64,000 bases of DNA from Paenacidovorax monticola (GCF_014489595.1 NZ_CP060790.1:186001-250000); one strand, 5' to 3'. Positions 9,285-18,897 are shown, counted from the first letter of the stretch. The notes: generated by a model not told the origin, from the sequence alone. Numbers and translations: made by a program.

Positions 9285-10409
9285 TTACCAGGTGGACAGG
9301 ACTTCCTCGGCCAGGCCGAGCGCGGTGCTCGCGCCCGAGCCGCTGGTGACGGCGACGAGGCGCGTGGCGTCATCGGGGGCCTGCACGATGCAGGGCTCGG
9401 CGGGCGAGACGGGGTAGGTGCCCACCCAGCGCTCGACGACCGAGGCCTCGGTGAGCTGCAGCGCCTCGCACAGGTGGCGCAGGATCAGCGCGTCCACGCG
9501 CTCCTGCGCGAAGGGCGCGGGCGCTGGGCCGCCGGGCATTCCGTAGTGGTGCGAATCGCCCACGACGAGGCTGCCGTCGGCGCTCTGCACCACGATCAGG
9601 TGAATGCCGTGGGCGAGCGACTCCTGCTCTTCATTTTGTAGCCGCTCGCGCAATGCCCTTGCAGGCTCCAGTGCCGAATAGCCCTCGTAGCGCACGAGAC
9701 TCAGGTCGCCCATTACCGAGCCCTTGAGTTCGAAGCCCGCCTGCGGCCGCACGCGCAGCATCTGCAGCTGGCACTGGCGCAGGCCGTGCGCGGCCCACTC
9801 GGGCGCATACAGGCTGCCGGGGTCGGCATTGGTGCAGACCACCACGCGCTCGGCGGCGTAGGCGGCGCGCACGGTGCGCACGCGCGGCGGTGCCACCTCC
9901 AGAACGGCCTCGCCGAAGCGGAAGTCCACGCCGTGCGCCTCGGCCAGCCACCGCGCCAGGCGCGGGATGGCGGTGCGCGACTCCACGCGCAGCTCGTGCG
10001 GGCTGTAGAGCACCGACTGCAGCCCCGCCGTGCGCAGCGCGGGGTGGCGCGCGGCGGCGGCCTGGGGCGTGAGCAGCTCGCAGCCGGGGGCCATCTCGGT
10101 CTGCATGAAGGCTTCGAGCACCGCGTGCGCGGCGGGGCGCCGCGCCGCGAGCCACAGGCCGCTGTGCAGCACCTCGATGCCGGCCTGCGGCGCGATGGCG
10201 GCCCACAGCTCGCGCGAACGCATGGCGCGCTGCCAGTGGGCGCCGGCGCGCTGGCCCGTCACGGTGACGAAGCCGAAGTTGCGCACCGACGCGCCCGCGC
10301 AGGCCGCGTCACGCTCGATCACGAGCACCCTGAGGCCGCGCTGCGCGGCGGCATAGGCATGGGCGAGGCCGACAACGCCGGCCCCTACAACGATGATGTC
10401 GTATGTCAT
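9285..10409 (-). CDS. FAD-dependent oxidoreductase of phosphonate operons (TIGR03364 type)
   Basis: A 374-residue DAO-family flavoprotein. The N-terminal Rossmann motif is DIIVVGAGVVGLAHAYAAA and the end is SGSGASTALGLAEE, where the flavin is capped. Its placement directly before phnX and after an aminoethylphosphonate transporter matches the TIGR03364 group. Members have been proposed, and in one case shown, to oxidise N-methylated or free 2-aminoethylphosphonate to phosphonoacetaldehyde, which would feed PhnX. That assignment here rests on gene context and family resemblance. Stop to phnX start is 5 bp. Confidence 0.8.
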   Translation of the reverse strand: MTYDIIVVGAGVVGLAHAYAAAQRGLRVLVIERDAACAGASVRNFGFVTVTGQRAGAHWQRAMRSRELWAAIAPQAGIEVLHSGLWLAARRPAAHAVLEAFMQTEMAPGCELLTPQAAAARHPALRTAGLQSVLYSPHELRVESRTAIPRLARWLAEAHGVDFRFGEAVLEVAPPRVRTVRAAYAAERVVVCTNADPGSLYAPEWAAHGLRQCQLQMLRVRPQAGFELKGSVMGDLSLVRYEGYSALEPARALRERLQNEEQESLAHGIHLIVVQSADGSLVVGDSHHYGMPGGPAPAPFAQERVDALILRHLCEALQLTEASVVERWVGTYPVSPAEPCIVQAPDDATRLVAVTSGSGASTALGLAEEVLSTW

Positions 10410-10445
10410 GGGAGAAGAACGGAGGGAGGAAGGGAAACCGGGCGG

Positions 10446-12215
10446 CTAGCGCTGGCGCCAGCGCTGCGTGATGCGGGCCTGGGCCCGGTCGATCAGGCCG
10501 ATGAACAGGCGGCCCGTGGCCGCCGTGGCGAAGATCAGCGTGGCCATGGCCGCGGCCGGGGCGATGTCGCCCGCATCGTCCATGGCCAGCACCGCGATCG
10601 AGGCGAGCTGGGTCTCGGGCGCGTAGATGAACACCACGGCCGACACGGTGGTCATCGCGTTCACGAAGAAATAGCCCGCCACCTGCATGAGCGTGGGCAG
10701 GCACACGGGCAGGTGCACACGCCAGAGCATGCGCCAGAAGGGAATGCCCAGCGCCTGCGCGGCGCGCTCGTACTCGGCGTCGAGCTGCTGCAGCGCCGCG
10801 AGCTGCGTGATGTGCGCCACCGAGAAGAAGTGCGCCACCGTGCAGGCCACCAGCAGCGCCATGCCGCCGTACAGGCCGTGCAGCGGGTTCCAGGCCGCGT
10901 TGAAGAACAGGATGTAGCCCAGGCCCAGCGCCAGGCCCGGCACGGCCATGGGCAGGGTGGCGATGGCGTTGAGCCACTGCCGTGCGCGCACGAAGTGCGC
11001 GGGTTTGGCCACGAGGTAGGCCGTCACGAAGCTCAGAAGCGCGCCCGCCACGGCCGTGGCGAACGCCAGGCGCAGCGAGTTGCCGTAGCTGGCCCAGCCG
11101 CCGCCGTCCATGAGGTCGAAGCGGTAGTTCTTGAGCGAGAGCGTGAGGTTGTAGGGCCAGAAGCTCACGAGCGAGGCATAGATGGCCGTGCCCATGACCC
11201 CGAGCAGCACCAGGGCCACGGCACCGCAGTACAGCAGCAGCGCGCGGTCGAGCGGCGCATGCGGCCGGGGCACATGCGGCACGGCGTGCACGCCCAGCGT
11301 GGCCGACTGGCGCGCGCGCAGGTGCTGCTCGGCCCAGAAGGCGAGCCCCGCAGGCACGAGCAGCAGCATGGCCACCACGGCGCCCATGGGCAGGTTCTGC
11401 TGGCCGATCACCTGCTTGTAGATGTCGGTGGCGAGCATCTGCGTGTTGCCGCCGATGACCTTGGGCACGCCGAAATCGGTGATGACGAGCACGAACACCA
11501 CCACCCACGAGATCATGAGCCCGTAGCCGCTGGCCGGCAGCGTGACTTGCCGGAAGATGCGCCAGCGCCCCGCGCCCAGCGTGGTGGCAGCCTCGTGCAG
11601 GCGGCCGTCGCTCGCGGCCAGCGTGGTGCACAGGATGAGCAGCGCGTGCGGGAAGGTCCACAGTACCGAGCCCAGCACGATGCCGATGGGCCCATAGGCC
11701 GAGGCACCCAGCAGCCAGCCCTTGAGCAGCCCCTGGCTGCCGAACAGGTAGATGAGGCTGATCGCCATGAGCAGCGAGGGCGCGAGCAGCGGGATGAGCG
11801 CCACGGCACGGAACCAGCGCGCCAGCGGCATGCAGCTTTGCGTGACTGCATAGGCATAGACGTAGGCCAGCGCCACGCACAGCGTGGCCGACAGGGCCGA
11901 GAGCCCCAGGCTGTTGGCAAGCGACGTGGCCACGCCGGGCGTGCGTGCATAGGCCGCGAAGTGGGACAGACCCGCGAAGCTGCCGTCGGCGTTCCACAGG
12001 CTCTTGGTGAGCAGGGCCGCCACGGGGGCCAGCACGGTGAGCAGCAGGGCCGCAAGGGCGGTGCCCAGCAGCAGGGCGAGCAGCGGGTGCTCCGGCACGG
12101 CGCGGGCGCGTGGCGGGCTGTGGGGCTGCGGCGCGCGCGCGTGCGGGGCGGGTCGAGCAGGCGGTTGCTCGGGCGTGTGTACGGAGGAGGGCAGAGGGAG
12201 CGTTGTCGTGTTCAT
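10446..12215 (-). CDS. 2-aminoethylphosphonate ABC transporter permease (fused, two-domain)
   Basis: A 589-residue inner-membrane permease with two tandem BPD-type domains of about six helices each, as in the FbpB-like permeases of AEP import systems. The first half shows LIPLLAPSLLMAISLIYLFG and the EAA-loop-like EAATTLGAGRWRIFRQVTLP; the second half shows IATLPMAVPGLALGLGYILF and RAAQALGIPFWRMLWRVHLP. The N-terminus is a long Pro/Ala/Arg-rich cytosolic stretch. It sits between the ATPase gene (18 bp gap) and the FAD oxidoreductase in the same operon. Confidence 0.88.
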   Translation of the reverse strand: MNTTTLPLPSSVHTPEQPPARPAPHARAPQPHSPPRARAVPEHPLLALLLGTALAALLLTVLAPVAALLTKSLWNADGSFAGLSHFAAYARTPGVATSLANSLGLSALSATLCVALAYVYAYAVTQSCMPLARWFRAVALIPLLAPSLLMAISLIYLFGSQGLLKGWLLGASAYGPIGIVLGSVLWTFPHALLILCTTLAASDGRLHEAATTLGAGRWRIFRQVTLPASGYGLMISWVVVFVLVITDFGVPKVIGGNTQMLATDIYKQVIGQQNLPMGAVVAMLLLVPAGLAFWAEQHLRARQSATLGVHAVPHVPRPHAPLDRALLLYCGAVALVLLGVMGTAIYASLVSFWPYNLTLSLKNYRFDLMDGGGWASYGNSLRLAFATAVAGALLSFVTAYLVAKPAHFVRARQWLNAIATLPMAVPGLALGLGYILFFNAAWNPLHGLYGGMALLVACTVAHFFSVAHITQLAALQQLDAEYERAAQALGIPFWRMLWRVHLPVCLPTLMQVAGYFFVNAMTTVSAVVFIYAPETQLASIAVLAMDDAGDIAPAAAMATLIFATAATGRLFIGLIDRAQARITQRWRQR

Positions 12216-12233
12216 GGCGGCGTTCTTCCGGCT

Positions 12234-13310
12234 TCAGGCCGCCTGCCGCATCGAGTCGGGCTGCGCCAGCGGTTGCAGCGCGGCGGCGGGCAGCTCCACG
12301 AACACCTCGCCGTGCAGCCAGTCGGGCAATTGGGCGTCGTGGCGCAGCGGCCACTGCGCGTCGAGCGTGCACTGCAGCGGCTCGCTGTACAGGCGTACGA
12401 GCACCATGGGGCCGAGGAACACGGTCTCCACCACGCGTGCGCGCAGCAGGTTGGGCAGCGCCGTGGGCAGCGCGGGGTGCAGCACCACGCTCTCGGGGCG
12501 CACGCCCACGAGCAGCGGGCTGCCCGCGCGGTAGCCCGGCGTGGCGCAGCCGAGCAGGGCGGTGCCCACGCGCACCCGGGCATTGCCCTCGGCCACGGCG
12601 GGCATCAGGTTCATGCGGCCCACGAAGCCCGCCGCGAAGCGGCTCGCGGGCTGGGCGTAGAGCTGCTCGGGCGAGCCTTGCTGCTCGATGCGGCCCTGGT
12701 GCATGAGCACCACGCGGTCGGCCATGGAAAGGGCTTCCTCCTGGTCGTGCGTGACCATGATGGAGGTGATGCCGAGTTGGCGCTGCAGGCGGCGCATCTC
12801 GCCGCGCAGCTCGGCGCGCACCTGCGCGTCGAGGGCGGACAGCGGCTCGTCGAGCAGCAGCAGCTCGGGCCGGGGGGCGAGGGCGCGCGCCAGCGCGATG
12901 CGCTGCTGCTGGCCGCCCGAGAGCTGGGCGGGGTAGCGGCCGGCCTGCTCGGTCAGCCCCACGAGCGAGAGCATCTCGGCCACGCGCTCGCGCACGGTGG
13001 CCTGGGGCTGGCCCAGCAGTCCGAAGGCCACGTTCTGCGCCGCCGTGAGGTTGGGGAACAGCGCGTAGCTCTGGAACACCACGCCGAAGCCGCGCTCGGC
13101 GGCGGGCTGGCGCGTGATGTCGCGCCCGTGCAGCAGCACGCGGCCCGCGTCGGGCGACTCGATGCCGCACACGATGCGCAGCAGCGTGGTCTTGCCACAG
13201 CCCGAGGGCCCCAGCAGGCTCACGAACTCGCCGGGCTCCACGTCGAGATCGATGCCGCGCAGCACCGCAGTGCCGCGGAACTGCTTGGCGACGTTCTGGA
13301 TCGAGAGCAT
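12234..13310 (-). CDS. 2-aminoethylphosphonate ABC transporter ATP-binding protein
   Basis: A 358-residue ABC ATPase. Walker A is LLGPSGCGKTTLLRI, the signature QLSGGQQQRIALARAL, Walker B ELLLLDEPLSALD, and the switch His is in MVTHDQEEALSMADRV. A C-terminal TOBE-like regulatory domain follows (VGVRPESVVLHP). It belongs to the Fe3+/polyamine/phosphonate-type importer ATPases. The start codon at 13310 overlaps the stop of the binding-protein gene by one base (TGATG), so the two are translationally coupled. Confidence 0.9.
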   Translation of the reverse strand: MLSIQNVAKQFRGTAVLRGIDLDVEPGEFVSLLGPSGCGKTTLLRIVCGIESPDAGRVLLHGRDITRQPAAERGFGVVFQSYALFPNLTAAQNVAFGLLGQPQATVRERVAEMLSLVGLTEQAGRYPAQLSGGQQQRIALARALAPRPELLLLDEPLSALDAQVRAELRGEMRRLQRQLGITSIMVTHDQEEALSMADRVVLMHQGRIEQQGSPEQLYAQPASRFAAGFVGRMNLMPAVAEGNARVRVGTALLGCATPGYRAGSPLLVGVRPESVVLHPALPTALPNLLRARVVETVFLGPMVLVRLYSEPLQCTLDAQWPLRHDAQLPDWLHGEVFVELPAAALQPLAQPDSMRQAA

Positions 13311-14344
13311 CACTTCTTCTCGGCCTTGGCCTCGTAGCGGCGGCTCCACTCGGCGAGGATGCGGTCGCGGTTGGCCGCGGCCCAATGGAAGTCGTTCTTG
13401 GCCAGCAGCGATTCGAGGTGGGCGGGCACGTGGTCGAGCTTTTCCTGCGCCTCGGGCAGGGCCAGCACGGCGAAGTTGGCGGCATAGAGCTGGTTGGCCT
13501 GGCGCGTGACGGACCAGTCGGCCAGGGCCTTGGCGGCCTCTTGCTTCTTGCTGGCCTTCATCACGGCGGTGGCCTCCACGTCCCATCCCAGGCCTTCCTG
13601 GGGGAACACGATATCGATGGGCGCGCCGTCCTTCTTGGTCTTGGCGGCGCGGTACTCGAAGCTCAGGCCCACGGGGAATTCGCCCGCGCCGGCCTGGCGG
13701 CAGGGCTTGGAGCCGCTGTGCGTGTACACGCCGATGTTCTGGTGCAGCGCGTCCATGAAGGCCCAGCCCTTTTGCTCGCCCATCATCTGCAGCCAGGCCG
13801 ACACCATGAGGAAGCCCGTGCCGCTCGATGCGGGGTGGGGCATGGTGATCGTGCCCTTGTAGACGGGTTGGGTCAGGTCGGCCCAGCTCGCGGGCGTGGG
13901 CAGCTTGCGCTTGGCGGCTTCGACGGTGTTGAAGCACAGGGCGGAAGACCACAGGTCCATGCCCACCCAGGTGGGCACGGTGCGCGCGTCGCGCATGGTG
14001 GCGCGCACCTGCGCGAGGCCCTTGGGGGCGTAGGGCTGCAGCATGCCTTCCTTGTCGAGCAGCATCAGCGAAGTGGCGGCCAGGCCCCAGATGGCGTCGG
14101 CCTGGGGGTTGCCTTTCTCGGCGAGCAGGCGGGCCGTGATGATGCCCGTGCTGTCGCGCACGAACTTGAGCTCGATCTCGGGGTGCTCCTTCTCGAAGGC
14201 GGTCTTGTAGGCCTTGATCTGGTCGGCTTCGAGCGCGCTGTAGACCAGCAGCTCGGTCTTGGCGGCGTGGGCGAGGGTGGCGGCGGCCAGCACGGTGGCG
14301 GCGATGGCGAAGCGGCGGCTCCAGGAGGCGAGGGGGTGGCGCAT
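13310..14344 (-). CDS. 2-aminoethylphosphonate ABC transporter substrate-binding protein
   Basis: A 344-residue periplasmic binding protein of the iron/AEP-type family. The signal peptide ends at LAAATLAHAA. The mature protein begins KTELLVYSALEADQIKAYK and contains the family segments DSTGIITARLLAEKGNPQADA, WGLAATSLMLL and PHPASSGTGFLMVSAWLQMM. It is the first gene of the operon, and its start (ATG 14344) follows the signal-peptide pattern; 14419 would add 25 residues without homology. The ligand is inferred from phnX and the FAD enzyme downstream. Confidence 0.88.
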   Translation of the reverse strand: MRHPLASWSRRFAIAATVLAAATLAHAAKTELLVYSALEADQIKAYKTAFEKEHPEIELKFVRDSTGIITARLLAEKGNPQADAIWGLAATSLMLLDKEGMLQPYAPKGLAQVRATMRDARTVPTWVGMDLWSSALCFNTVEAAKRKLPTPASWADLTQPVYKGTITMPHPASSGTGFLMVSAWLQMMGEQKGWAFMDALHQNIGVYTHSGSKPCRQAGAGEFPVGLSFEYRAAKTKKDGAPIDIVFPQEGLGWDVEATAVMKASKKQEAAKALADWSVTRQANQLYAANFAVLALPEAQEKLDHVPAHLESLLAKNDFHWAAANRDRILAEWSRRYEAKAEKK

Positions 14345-14517
14345 GGTGGTTTCGGTTCCGTGGTTGGCTGTGGTGAGCGCCACTGTAGAAAGCGCAAGTG
14401 AAACGCCTGTGTCACACAACGGAAGTTTTTCGAACCCGGTATTGGCGGATTTGGGGGACGCCCTGTGGTGAAATCCCGCGCAATGCGCTGGCGTGCCCCG
14501 CCGCGCCGTGGAACCCC

Positions 14518-15381
14518 ATGTTTGTCACGCAACTGAAATCTTTCTTCCTCGTGGCCCGGCTGGGCAGCGTCACGTTGGCGGCCAGGCAACTGGGCTTGAG
14601 CCAGCCCACGGTGACCACGCAGATCCGCGCGCTGGAGGAGCACTACGGGGTGGAGCTGTTCCGCCGCCAGGGCGGGCGGCTGGCGATCTCCGACGAGGGC
14701 GTGCGCCTGCTGCCCATGGTGGAGCGGTTGCTGCAGCAGGAGAGCAGTGTGGAGTTCGCGTTGCGCAATGCGGGCGATGCGAACCAGGGGCAGTTGCGCA
14801 TCGGTGCCACGGCGCCGTACTACATCCTCGACATCGTCAAGCGCTACCAGGCGCGCTACCCGCGCGTGGAGGTGGTGATCGGCGCAGGCAATTCGCGCCA
14901 GACGGGCGATGCGCTGCTCGAATTCCGCGTGGACCTGGCCACCTCGTCGCACCTGGAGGGCGATGCGCGTCTGCTGCGCGTGGAACTGGGCACGGACCCG
15001 CTCGCGCTCGTGGTGCACCGGGCCCATCCGCTGGCCGCGCGGCGGTCCGTGCGCGTGGCGGAGCTTGCGGGCTGCGACCTGATCTTGCGTGAGCGTGGCT
15101 CCATGACGCGCCAGCGCACCGAGGAGATGCTCGCCCAGGCCGGCGTGGCGCCGCGCCAGGTGCTGGAGATCGCGAGCCGCGAAGCCGTGCGCGAGGCCGT
15201 GATCCGCGCCATGGGCGTGAGCGTGTTCGCGCGGCACGAGGCCTCGGCCCATCCGGATCTGGTGGTGCTGCCTTTCGAGGAGGAGGTGCCGGTGCTGGCA
15301 GAGTACCTGTATTGCCTGCGGGAGCGGCGGGAGGCGCGGCTGATCGCGGCGTTTCTGGCGGAGTGCGGGCTCTCGACCTAG
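14518..15381 (+). CDS. LysR family regulator of aminoethylphosphonate catabolism
   Basis: A 287-residue LysR-type regulator. The N-terminal helix-turn-helix is FFLVARLGSVTLAARQLGLS plus QPTVTTQIRALEEHYGVELF; the effector domain opens at LRIGATAPYYILDIVKRYQ. It is transcribed divergently from the transport operon across 173 bp that is less GC-rich than the flanks, the normal arrangement for LysR control. By location it probably senses AEP or a breakdown product (inference). Confidence 0.86.
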   Translation: MFVTQLKSFFLVARLGSVTLAARQLGLSQPTVTTQIRALEEHYGVELFRRQGGRLAISDEGVRLLPMVERLLQQESSVEFALRNAGDANQGQLRIGATAPYYILDIVKRYQARYPRVEVVIGAGNSRQTGDALLEFRVDLATSSHLEGDARLLRVELGTDPLALVVHRAHPLAARRSVRVAELAGCDLILRERGSMTRQRTEEMLAQAGVAPRQVLEIASREAVREAVIRAMGVSVFARHEASAHPDLVVLPFEEEVPVLAEYLYCLRERREARLIAAFLAECGLST

Positions 15382-15415
15382 GGAGAGTTTCTTCTTTGCG
15401 CAGGCTGCCCGTGGA

Positions 15416-16198
15416 TCAGTGCCCCGTCAGCCGCAGCGGCGCCTGCGCCGCACCGCGCGCAATGTCGAAGCTGACGGGCCCTTCTCCCCGCGCCGCGAGC
15501 CGCGCATGCAGCGCCCGCCCCGGGCCGGGCAGGCCCGCAGGTTCCCGCGCGGCAGGCGACTGCAGCGTGAGCGTGGCCCCTTGCAGGGCCACCGTGGCCG
15601 TTTCCAGGCCCGTGAGCGGATCGGCCCGCGGCGTGCCGATGCGCGCACCCGGCCCCAGCAGCGCGCGGTAGCGCGCCAGGCTCTGGCGCAGGTCGTGCAC
15701 CGCCACCGCGAGCACCGCCACGCCCGTGGCGCCGTTGGGGTGGCTGCGCTCGGCCGTGCCGTCGGGCACGCGCAGGCGCCGGGGCGTGATGTCGCCGCAG
15801 AGGAAGGGCAGGTCCGGCGTGGCGTGGCGCGCGGTGCTCCAGCGCAGCTCTTCGCCGTCCGGGCACACGCGCCCACCCTCCACTGGGCCGTGCAGGGTGT
15901 GCAGGCCGCGCGCCTGCGCTTCGGCCAGCGCCTGCGCGGTGTCGGCGGGCAGCAGGGCGAAGTCCACGAGGCCCTCGCCGTGCTCCTGCAGCGTGCGCCA
16001 CCAGCGCTCCTGCGGGGCTGGCGCGCGCCAGGCGATCAGCTCCAGGTAGGCGCCGTCGGTGAACACCACGAGCGCGTTGTGCGAGGTGCGCCCCGGGTGC
16101 GCGCCGCCCGCGAGCACGTGGAAGCCGAGGGCCTCGTAGCGGGCCCGCGCCTGCGCGAGGTCGGGCACGGCGATGACGATGTGATCCAGCGGCAGCAT
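15416..16198 (-). CDS. VOC-superfamily (glyoxalase-like) protein
   Basis: A 260-residue protein whose N-terminal half is a glyoxalase/bleomycin-type domain (LDHIVIAVPDLAQARARYEA, with putative metal His in DHIV and Glu in AYLELIAW). The C-terminal half looks like a second, diverged copy (VAVLAVAVHDLRQSLARYRA). This is the Glyoxalase_3-like organisation found in many proteobacterial catabolic clusters. The reaction is unknown. It lies 7 bp after a Bug receptor gene in what appears to be a three-gene operon with the TPP enzyme. Confidence 0.8.
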   Translation of the reverse strand: MLPLDHIVIAVPDLAQARARYEALGFHVLAGGAHPGRTSHNALVVFTDGAYLELIAWRAPAPQERWWRTLQEHGEGLVDFALLPADTAQALAEAQARGLHTLHGPVEGGRVCPDGEELRWSTARHATPDLPFLCGDITPRRLRVPDGTAERSHPNGATGVAVLAVAVHDLRQSLARYRALLGPGARIGTPRADPLTGLETATVALQGATLTLQSPAAREPAGLPGPGRALHARLAARGEGPVSFDIARGAAQAPLRLTGH

Positions 16199-16205
16199 GG
16201 GGCGT

Positions 16206-17174
16206 TCACTCCTCCAGGTTGAGCCTGGTTTCGCGCACGAAGCGGCCCCAGCGCTCGTACTCGTCGCGCACATGGCGGTCGAGGGCGGGGCCGTCGGTGG
16301 CCATGACCTCGAAGCCGGCCTGCGTGAGCTTGGATTTCACGTCCGCGCTGTTCAGCGTGGCCTGGAAGTCCTCGGTGAGCTTGCGCACCGTGGCCGCCGG
16401 GGTGGCAGCGGGCGCGAAGATGCCGATCCACGAGTAGGCCTCGAAGCCCGGAAAACCGCATTCGGCCACGGTGGGCACGTCGGGCAGCTCGGGCAGGCGC
16501 TTGGCGCCCGTGACGGCCAGGGGCTTGATGCGGCCCGCCGAGATCTGCCCGCGCAGCGCCGCGTAGCTCAGCAGCGTGAGGCTGGCCACCTCGCCCACCA
16601 CGGCCTGCACGGCCGGGCCCCCGCCGCCGTAGGGCACGTGCAGCACATAGGTGCCGGAGCGGCGCTTGATGTCCTCCATGACCAGATGGTTCATCGAGCC
16701 CAGGCCCGTGGAGGCGTAGCTGAACTTGGCGGGCGCCTTGCGCGCGGCGGCCAGGAACTCCTTGAGGTCCTTGCCCGGCACGGAAGCGGCGGCGCCGATC
16801 ACGAGCGGAAAGCGCAGCGCCAAGGTGACGCCCGCGAAGTCCTTGAAGGTGTCGTAGGGCAGGCGGGGCTTGGCGATGGGGTTGATGGCGTGGGTGTCGA
16901 AGCTCACGAGCAGGGTGCTGCCGTCGGGCGCAGACTTGGCCACGTACTGCGTGGCGATCTGGCTGGCCGCGCCGGGGCGGTTCTCCACCACCACGGGCTT
17001 GCCGGCGCGCTCGCCCAGACGCGGCTGCAGGATGCGCGAGGCGATGTCGGTGCTGCCGCCGGGCGGGAAGGTGACCACGAGCTTGAGATTGGCCTCCTCG
17101 GCCCGCGCCAGTTCGGGCAGGCCCAGGGCGGTGAGGGCGGCAGCGGAAAGCAGTTGTCGTCGTGCGAGTGTCAT
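16206..17174 (-). CDS. Bug family tripartite tricarboxylate transporter substrate-binding protein
   Basis: A 322-residue Bug receptor with a Tat-like N-terminus (LARRQLLSAAALTALGLPELARA), family motifs LKLVVTFPPGGSTDIASRIL and VVENRPGAASQIA, and a conserved helix SMNHLVMEDIKRRSG. It is flanked by the TPP enzyme gene (22 bp) and the VOC gene (7 bp) on the same strand, so it may deliver the substrate of that pathway. It has diverged from the Bug protein at 521-1501 and is not a recent duplicate. Confidence 0.9.
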   Translation of the reverse strand: MTLARRQLLSAAALTALGLPELARAEEANLKLVVTFPPGGSTDIASRILQPRLGERAGKPVVVENRPGAASQIATQYVAKSAPDGSTLLVSFDTHAINPIAKPRLPYDTFKDFAGVTLALRFPLVIGAAASVPGKDLKEFLAAARKAPAKFSYASTGLGSMNHLVMEDIKRRSGTYVLHVPYGGGGPAVQAVVGEVASLTLLSYAALRGQISAGRIKPLAVTGAKRLPELPDVPTVAECGFPGFEAYSWIGIFAPAATPAATVRKLTEDFQATLNSADVKSKLTQAGFEVMATDGPALDRHVRDEYERWGRFVRETRLNLEE

Positions 17175-17196
17175 TCCATGTCTCCTTCTTGGTTGC

Positions 17197-18897
17197 TCAA
17201 CCCATCCACTGACTGACGGGGACAGCCGTGTCTTGCAGTTCCTGCGAGATCACATCCACCAGCGCCGGGCCGTCGTGCGCGAGCGCGGCCTTGAGCGCGC
17301 CTTCGAGGTCGGCCGGGTTCTCCACGCGCCAGGCCTTCACGCCGAAGGCTTCGGCCACGCGGGCGTGGTCGGTGCGGTTGAAGTCCACCGAGAAGTAGCG
17401 CTCGCCGTAGCCCGTCTTCTGGCTGGCCTTGATCCAGCCGTACACGGAGTTGGAGAACACGATCATCTTGAGCGGCACGCCACGGCGCACGATGGTTTCC
17501 ATTTCGCCGCAGGTGAAGCCGAAGCTGCCGTCGCCCATGACCGAGACGACCACGGAGCCTGGTGCGCCGACCTGCGCGCCCACACCCGCGGACATCGAAA
17601 AGCCCAGGGCGCCGTGCGCGCGGTTGGTGATGAAGTGGCGCCCGGCCTGCGGCGCGTTGAAGTAGGCCGAGAAGTAGGGGCAGGGCGTGCCGGGGTCGGC
17701 CACGACGATGGCCTTTTGCGGCAGCAGGCGGTTGAGCAGGTCGACCACGCGCTCGGGGCGGATGGGCCTCTCCAGGCTCGCGGCCAGCGGGGCGAAGAAG
17801 GCCTGCTTTTCGGCCCGCGCGCGCGCCGCCAGGGCGGCGCCATCGGCCGCACCGGCCGGGCGGCGGGCGATGCGCGATTGCACGGCGGCATGCAGCGCGG
17901 CCAGGCCCAGCCTGGCGTCGCCCACCAGGGCCACGTCGGTGCGGTAGTTGGTGGCGATGGTCATGGGGTCCACGTCCAGGTGCAGGATGGGCACGCTGCG
18001 CGAGGGCATCTGCCAGTGCTCGGTGGTGGTGGAGCCCGCGCGCGCGCCGATGAACAGCACCAGGTCGGCCTGGGCCACCACGGCGCGCGTGGCTTCCACG
18101 CCGCCGTTGGTGCCCACCACGCCCGCGTTGAGCGGGTGCGAGTCGGCCAGGCTGCCCTGGCCGCTCACCGTGGTGCACACGGGGGCATTGAGCAGCGTGG
18201 CCAGCGCATCCAGCTCGGCCGTGGCGCCCGCGATGACCACGCCGCCGCCGCAGATGAGCACGGGCGCGCGCGCGGCCACGAGGCGCTCGGCCGCGTCATC
18301 CACAGCGGCAGGGTCGGGCGCGCTGCGGTAGGCCGGGAACTGGCCGTGGCCGGGCTGGGCCCACACATCGGCCTCGTCGAGCGTGTGCTTCTGCACGTCG
18401 TAGGGCAGGCAGATGTGGGCCGCGCCGGGGCGCCCCGTGGTCATGGCGCGGAAGGCGCTGCGCACGGCGTGCGGGATCTGGTCCACGCGGTCGATGGTGG
18501 TGTTCCATTTGGTCAGCGGCTTGTACAGGGCCTGCTGGTCCAGCTCGGTGAGCGGGAACTTGCCGCGCGCGCCCACCGACACGTCCGAGGTGATGCCCAG
18601 CACCGCCACTGACGATTCGTTCGCTTCCACCAGCCCCGGCAGCAGGTAGGTGGCGCCGCCGCCGCTCGGGCCCTCGCACACGCCCACGCGGCCCGTCACG
18701 CGGGCATAGGCGTCGGCCATGTAGGCGGCGCTGCGTTCGTCGCGCGTGAGGATGTGGTCCATGCCGTGGTCCAGCCGGGCCATGGCGTCGTAGAAGGGCA
18801 GGCTGGTGTCGCCGCACAGGCCGAAGATGTGCCGCACGCCGTTGAGCTGCAGCATGCGCACCATGGCGTCGGCGCCGTTGAAGGCTGGTGGGGTCAT
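17197..18897 (-). CDS. Thiamine-pyrophosphate enzyme of the acetolactate synthase/decarboxylase superfamily
   Basis: A 566-residue TPP enzyme with the usual three domains. The catalytic Glu is in ILTRDERSAAYMADAYARVTG, the central domain carries VLICGGGVVIAGA, and the TPP-binding motif begins VMGDGSFGF and ends near FSNSVYGWIK. Length matches acetolactate synthase large subunits, but no small subunit is present, and it lies in a catabolic cluster with Bug, VOC and GntR genes, so it is more likely a 2-oxoacid decarboxylase/carboligase of unknown substrate. ATG 18897 has a good AGGAG sequence 8 bp upstream. Confidence 0.8.
   Translation of the reverse strand: MTPPAFNGADAMVRMLQLNGVRHIFGLCGDTSLPFYDAMARLDHGMDHILTRDERSAAYMADAYARVTGRVGVCEGPSGGGATYLLPGLVEANESSVAVLGITSDVSVGARGKFPLTELDQQALYKPLTKWNTTIDRVDQIPHAVRSAFRAMTTGRPGAAHICLPYDVQKHTLDEADVWAQPGHGQFPAYRSAPDPAAVDDAAERLVAARAPVLICGGGVVIAGATAELDALATLLNAPVCTTVSGQGSLADSHPLNAGVVGTNGGVEATRAVVAQADLVLFIGARAGSTTTEHWQMPSRSVPILHLDVDPMTIATNYRTDVALVGDARLGLAALHAAVQSRIARRPAGAADGAALAARARAEKQAFFAPLAASLERPIRPERVVDLLNRLLPQKAIVVADPGTPCPYFSAYFNAPQAGRHFITNRAHGALGFSMSAGVGAQVGAPGSVVVSVMGDGSFGFTCGEMETIVRRGVPLKMIVFSNSVYGWIKASQKTGYGERYFSVDFNRTDHARVAEAFGVKAWRVENPADLEGALKAALAHDGPALVDVISQELQDTAVPVSQWMG

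Noticed and set aside
9786..13337. A very long plus-strand open frame (over 1,180 codons) antisense to the phosphonate operon
   Set aside because: It is His/Arg/Gly/Gln-rich, lacks any domain, and lies exactly opposite well-supported genes. It is the normal shadow of high-GC codon bias.
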